A program made the translations under genes and the position numbers. The notes beneath the pieces are model-generated. The model was given only the letters and a program-made list of their open reading frames with translations, was not told the DNA's origin and did no database searches. From Acidimangrovimonas sediminis (GTDB lineage: Bacteria > Pseudomonadota > Alphaproteobacteria > Rhodobacterales > Rhodobacteraceae): 64,000 nt of DNA. Position 1 is the first letter of the stretch. Each line of letters begins with the position of its first letter. The stretch covers positions 1 through 64,000 of the forward strand of contig NZ_PHSN01000022.1 in assembly GCF_002871005.1 (NCBI RefSeq), written 5' to 3'. This document shows positions 62,715 to 64,000 of this stretch, piece by piece.

Positions 62715-63539
62715 ATGAACGATCTGGACAGGGTAGCGAAGCGGGGGCTGGTGCTCCTGGGCTGCGGCAAGATGGGCTCGGCGATGCTGGCGGGCTGGCT
62801 GAAGCGCGGACTGGAACCCGGCGCGGTCTGGGTGATGGATCCCCGGCCGTCCGAGTGGCTTCAGGGCCTTGCCGCCAAAGGCCTTCACCTCAACACCGAC
62901 CTGCCCGAGGACCCCGCGATCGTGCTGGTCGCGGTCAAGCCGCAGATGATGGCCGAGGCGCTGCCGAAACTTACGCCGCTCGGCGACGGCACCACGCTGT
63001 TCCTCTCGGTCGCCGCCGGCACGCCGATCTCGTATTACGAAACGGTGCTGGGCACCGCGACACCGGTGATCCGCGCGATGCCCAACACCCCCGCCGCGAT
63101 CGGACGCGGCATCACCGCGCTGACCGGCAACGGCCCCGCGACCGAGCTTGACATGGAACTGGCGGAGACCCTGCTGTCCGCCGTCGGCCAGACCGTGCGG
63201 CTGGAGGGAGAGCACCAGATGGATGCGGTCACCGCCGTCTCGGGCTCCGGCCCCGCCTATGTCTTCCACCTGATCGAGACGCTGGCCGCCGCGGGCGAGG
63301 CCGAGGGCCTGCCCGCCAATCTGGCGATGCAGCTGGCCAAGGCGACCGTCGCGGGAGCCGGGGCCCTGGCGATGGAGGCCGAGGAAGACCCGGCCCAGCT
63401 GCGCGTCAACGTCACCTCGCCGGGCGGCACCACCGCCGCCGCACTGGGCGTGCTGATGGATGCGGACACGGGCTTTCCCCCGCTTCTGAAACGTGCGGTC
63501 AAGGCCGCCGCCGACCGCGGGCGGGAGCTGGGCAAATGA
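62715..63539 (+). CDS. proC: Pyrroline-5-carboxylate reductase
   Basis: ProC reduces pyrroline-5-carboxylate to proline with NAD(P)H. The 274-aa protein has the Rossmann loop [12 protein letters not shown] (about 14-25), AVKPQ (about 73-77), [17 protein letters not shown] (about 118-134) and the C-terminal [10 protein letters not shown] (about 239-248). The ATG at 62715 follows GGAGGG; GTG 62712 is in frame. It overlaps the next gene by 4 bp (ATGA). Confidence 0.95.
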   Translation: MNDLDRVAKRGLVLLGCGKMGSAMLAGWLKRGLEPGAVWVMDPRPSEWLQGLAAKGLHLNTDLPEDPAIVLVAVKPQMMAEALPKLTPLGDGTTLFLSVAAGTPISYYETVLGTATPVIRAMPNTPAAIGRGITALTGNGPATELDMELAETLLSAVGQTVRLEGEHQMDAVTAVSGSGPAYVFHLIETLAAAGEAEGLPANLAMQLAKATVAGAGALAMEAEEDPAQLRVNVTSPGGTTAAALGVLMDADTGFPPLLKRAVKAAADRGRELGK

Positions 63540-63871
63540 CCATCAGCTTCGACGATTTTCTGAAGGTCGACATTCGCGTGGGCCGCATCGTGCAGGCCGA
63601 ACCCTTCCCCGAGGCCCGCAAGCCCGCGATCAAGCTGTGGGTCGACCTCGGGCCGGAACTTGGGGTCAAGAAGAGCTCGGCCCAGATCACCAAACACTAC
63701 ACCCCCGAGGGGCTGATCGGGCAGCAGGTGATGGCGGTGGTGAACTTCCCGCCCCGCCAGATCGGCCCGGTGATGTCCGAGGTGCTTGTGCTCGGCGTGC
63801 CCGATGCCGACAACGAGGTCGTCCTCCTCACGCCCGAGCAGGACGTCCCGCTGGGCGGGCGGCTCTACTGA
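63536..63871 (+). CDS. csaA: CsaA-like tRNA-binding protein
   Basis: The 111-aa protein is a stand-alone OB-fold of the EMAP/Trbp111/CsaA type (tRNA-binding domain) with [23 protein letters not shown] near the N-terminus, [26 protein letters not shown] (about 62-87) and the usual C-terminal [15 protein letters not shown]. Such proteins bind tRNA; CsaA of Bacillus also has chaperone-like activity. It is translationally coupled to proC upstream and to the next gene downstream (TGATG). Confidence 0.93.
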   Translation: MTISFDDFLKVDIRVGRIVQAEPFPEARKPAIKLWVDLGPELGVKKSSAQITKHYTPEGLIGQQVMAVVNFPPRQIGPVMSEVLVLGVPDADNEVVLLTPEQDVPLGGRLY

Positions 63872-64000
63872 TGAAACTGCTGATCACCCGCCCCCTGCCC
63901 GAGGCGAACGTCGCCGCCGCCCGCGCGCTGTTCGACGTCACCCTGCGCGAAGAGACCACGCCGCTGTCGCGCGACGAGATCCACGCCGCGCTGACCGATT
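63871..64000 (+). CDS. D-2-hydroxyacid (D-glycerate) dehydrogenase, 5' part only
   Basis: Only 43 residues are in the window. The N-terminus [28 protein letters not shown] resembles D-glycerate/hydroxypyruvate reductases of the D-2-hydroxyacid dehydrogenase family, whose substrate domain starts this way. The NAD-binding and catalytic parts lie beyond the edge. Its start overlaps the csaA-like stop. It could act on glyoxylate made by AllA, but this is speculation from proximity. Confidence 0.6.
   Translation, partial: MKLLITRPLPEANVAAARALFDVTLREETTPLSRDEIHAALTD

Overview
The window is high-GC, gene-dense chromosomal DNA from an alphaproteobacterium, most likely a member of the Rhodobacterales (Rhodobacter/Paracoccus-like). 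The evidence is a complete ccoNOQP-ccoGHIS cbb3 oxidase locus with fnrL and hemN beside it, IalB and ReAV-type asparaginase proteins, the purine-degradation gene set, and dispersed intergenic repeats of a kind I recall from that order. I see no rRNA, tRNA, phage, insertion sequence or CRISPR array. Genus cannot be fixed from the sequence alone.

Layout. 0-10.6 kb: housekeeping genes (dapD, LOG family, queC, an AlkX/YcaQ-type DNA glycosylase, rlmN, ialB-like, asparaginase, wrbA, nadE). 10.8-24.3 kb: a secreted 19-unit MORN-repeat protein, two LysE exporters with an Lrp regulator, clpS, an RsmC-like methyltransferase, an SDR lacking its catalytic Tyr/Lys, a DedA-PAP2-LssY fusion, hemF, a HAD phosphatase, a DacA-type carboxypeptidase with a SPOR domain, and an FAH-family hydrolase. 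24.3-39.1 kb: the oxygen-response island. ccoGHIS and ccoNOQP lie on the minus strand, separated by a LysR gene and a small unknown gene; uspA, fnrL and hemN surround them. Five FNR-type boxes (TTGAY-N4-RTCAA) occur here. One of them sits in front of a predicted small RNA of about 110 nt with two perfect hairpins and a U-tract, the most interesting non-coding object in the window. 39.2-47.5 kb: glpR/glpD/glpK, dapB, rbfA, a phosphodiester glycosidase, truB and a DUF1643 protein.

47.6-64 kb: purine-ring breakdown in two blocks. The first is LysR-puuD (membrane urate hydroxylase). The second is uraH, a puuE-uraD fusion, ureidoglycine aminohydrolase, allA and a xanthine/uracil permease. Together they take urate to glyoxylate except for the allantoate step, which is not encoded here. 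Between the blocks lie a zinc-uptake regulon (znuA divergent from zur-znuC-znuB, with two matching 13-bp operator-like sites) and a UDP-glucose dehydrogenase/UDP-glucuronate epimerase pair. The window ends with a succinate:CoA-transferase-type gene, proC, a CsaA-like protein and the start of a D-2-hydroxyacid dehydrogenase.

Several gene ends carry a repeat with core GGATATTTCCGCTCAGAAG (nine copies found), usually next to a G/C-tract hairpin. In places this probably acts as a terminator between convergent genes.
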